Below are positions 62,611 through 64,000 of a stretch of 64,000 bases of DNA, piece by piece. Each line of letters opens with the position of its first letter. The first letter of the stretch is position 1. The position numbers were made by a program, and so were the translations under genes. Source of the stretch: Engraulis encrasicolus. Taxonomy: Eukaryota > Chordata > Actinopteri > Clupeiformes > Engraulidae. The notes under the pieces were generated by a model. It worked only from the letters and a program-made list of their open reading frames with translations, searched no databases and was not told where the DNA came from. The stretch covers positions 58,728,067 to 58,792,066 of the forward strand of contig NC_085857.1 of assembly GCF_034702125.1 (NCBI RefSeq), given 5' to 3'.

Positions 62611-64000
62611 GTATACCCATAACTTTCCCTGATTGTCGCTCCCAACGCAGGACGCTCCCCGGTCAGCTCGCTCCCACTAGCCAGACTATCGATCCCACCG
62701 CCATATAAGGGAGCTAGTGTAACCGGTGGTTATCCTGAACCTTTATTCTGACGGGGTAACAACGCTCCCCTTTCCTTCCGGTGGGTAGCATATATCATTG
62801 CGGTGGTAACTGGCTAGCAAAGAGGCTATGTTTTTGATGCTGCAGAGTGTAGCGTGGGTATACCGCTCCCTCTGTCCCTCCGTTTGTGGTTGAGCCATCG
62901 TACAGGAAAGGTAGGCGTCCTTCTCGGTTGGTTTATTGCTCTTTTTGGTGCATTGTAATGTACTTAGATGTTGGTTACTGACACCATTTAACTTAATTGT
63001 AGCCCTGTCCATCGGCGGCTGGCGTGGGGTCGGCTGCTGTTCTGGGATGGTGTGCTGAGCTGGGCAAACTCAAGGTAAAAGATGCGTTCTGTACGCTTCT
63101 CTCGTGTGTGCGAACGTAGTCTCTGTTATGACTGATGTAGTGTTACTCTATCACAGTGTCGCTGGTGATGTGCTTCCACTTTGTGTCCTGTGTGGTTGAC
63201 TGCTTGCATGCCGCTTCGAGAGAACCAGAGGTAATGCCGGCATTTTCTGTAAGAGTTTCGACGCTTAGCACTTGACTTGTGTAGGGAGTTGTGTGGGGTG
63301 GGGGTGGGGGTGCGATGGCGGGACTGGCAGCGTGGTGCCTTTGATATCGCGCTGTGGTGTCGTGGTTGCACCTGTGGGAGCGCCCGCATTTCCACAATAC
63401 ACAACTCCTGTTTAATCGATTTATAAATGCCGTGCCTAATGGTAACTTTCTCGTTAAATGTACATAGGAGGAGTTGGTGCCTTCGACTACACTGATGCAG
63501 TGTCACTAGAGAAGGGGGGCATCACTGTTCTTTTCCCAACCTTTTGTTTTGTTTTGTCCTATTGTGTGAGTGATTCATCCTGTGCAACCTTTTCACTTTG
63601 ACGTCCGAGACGAAGGGGCTTGTGTAAGTTTCACTCTAACATCCGAGACGAAGGGGCTCGTGTAAGTTTCTACTTAGTAACCGCCAAGACGGAGCTTGTG
63701 TATATGATTAGGGTATGAACACTGAAGTATTACTGGGAGACGTATCTTAAATCTCAGACTCCTTTTGGAACCTATACTTGCTGTAGGGGGAGACCAAAGA
63801 CGTGTGTCTAACAGGCTTGTGTGTGTGTGTGGTGGCCATTACCAATTTTGCCCTTTTGGCAGTTTGTTTTCTTTTGTACAATTTGATTTACTAACTTTGT
63901 TTGCCGTGCAATTTTTGTCATTTGGTCTACCCCTCGTGCAATTGCCAATTGCCATTAGCATTTTTGCATAACTAGCACATTTGGACATTTTTGTATTTTG
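62611..64000. other. Unassigned right end
   Basis: Contains a TATAA-like motif at about 62704 and a G-rich stretch at 63296-63312. A repeated 'atccgagacgaaggggct(t/c)gtgtaagttt' motif occurs about three times at 63600-63700 (the last diverged), and 'gtgcaatt' words lie near 63930. It could be the start of an LTR element or leader, but no coding domain is visible before the window ends. Confidence 0.35.

Overview
This window looks like gene-poor teleost fish genomic DNA. It has no operons or ribosome binding sites. It has GT-AG spliced exons, many CA/GT/GA/TC microsatellites, and fish-type mobile elements: Penelope, L2, a Rex1/CR1-like LINE, Gypsy, BEL/Pao, many hAT copies and TTAA-target elements. 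Frequent 'taggcct'-type motifs suggest a clupeid- or cod-like fish, but I cannot name the species.

The host content is two interferon-induced protein 44-like (IFI44/IFI44L family) GTPase genes arranged tail to tail. The plus-strand gene enters from the left edge: exons 167-338, 15983-16083 and 16229-16447, ending in a stop. Partial exon duplicates lie at about 715-770 and 15812-15853. The minus-strand gene runs from 48692 down to at least 20300. Eight exons are recognisable: 48692-48595, 46965-46865, 45202-45050, 27932-27761, 22900-22800, 22597-22513, 21943-21866 and 20339-20300. Their phases are mutually consistent. Its first intron is a GC-AG intron that interrupts the P-loop codons. Upstream exons of the minus gene and the final exon after 20300 were not found.

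The rest is mostly nested mobile DNA. 988-15736 is a 1.4-kb element (second copy 47080-48517) split by a 14-bp-TSD retro-insertion and by an 8-bp-TSD insertion. The latter holds a 9.94-kb CACTG-ended element (4588-14529) with its own spliced minus-strand exons. 16621-18800 is a TTAA element inside a TTAA element. 20.5-21.5 kb holds a hAT MITE and a Penelope 3' end with a hammerhead-ribozyme-like motif. 23.2-26.3 kb is a LINE. 26.76-27.38 kb is a palindrome-of-palindromes MITE. 28.6-33.2 kb is a decayed Gypsy element on the minus strand. 34.9-38.2 kb is a hAT transposase gene broken by an L2 LINE. 38.66-43.40 kb is a long inverted-repeat element with several younger insertions. 49.26-50.81 kb is a hAT element inside a 190-bp tandem array. 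51.37-60.79 kb is a TTAA element containing a BEL/Pao retrotransposon with a full-length Gag-Pol reading frame and near-identical LTRs. 61.23-62.05 kb is a hAT relic whose empty site survives in a nearby duplicate.

Most open frames made only of CA/GT/GA/TC repeats are not genes. All calls come from reading the sequence; no database search was run.
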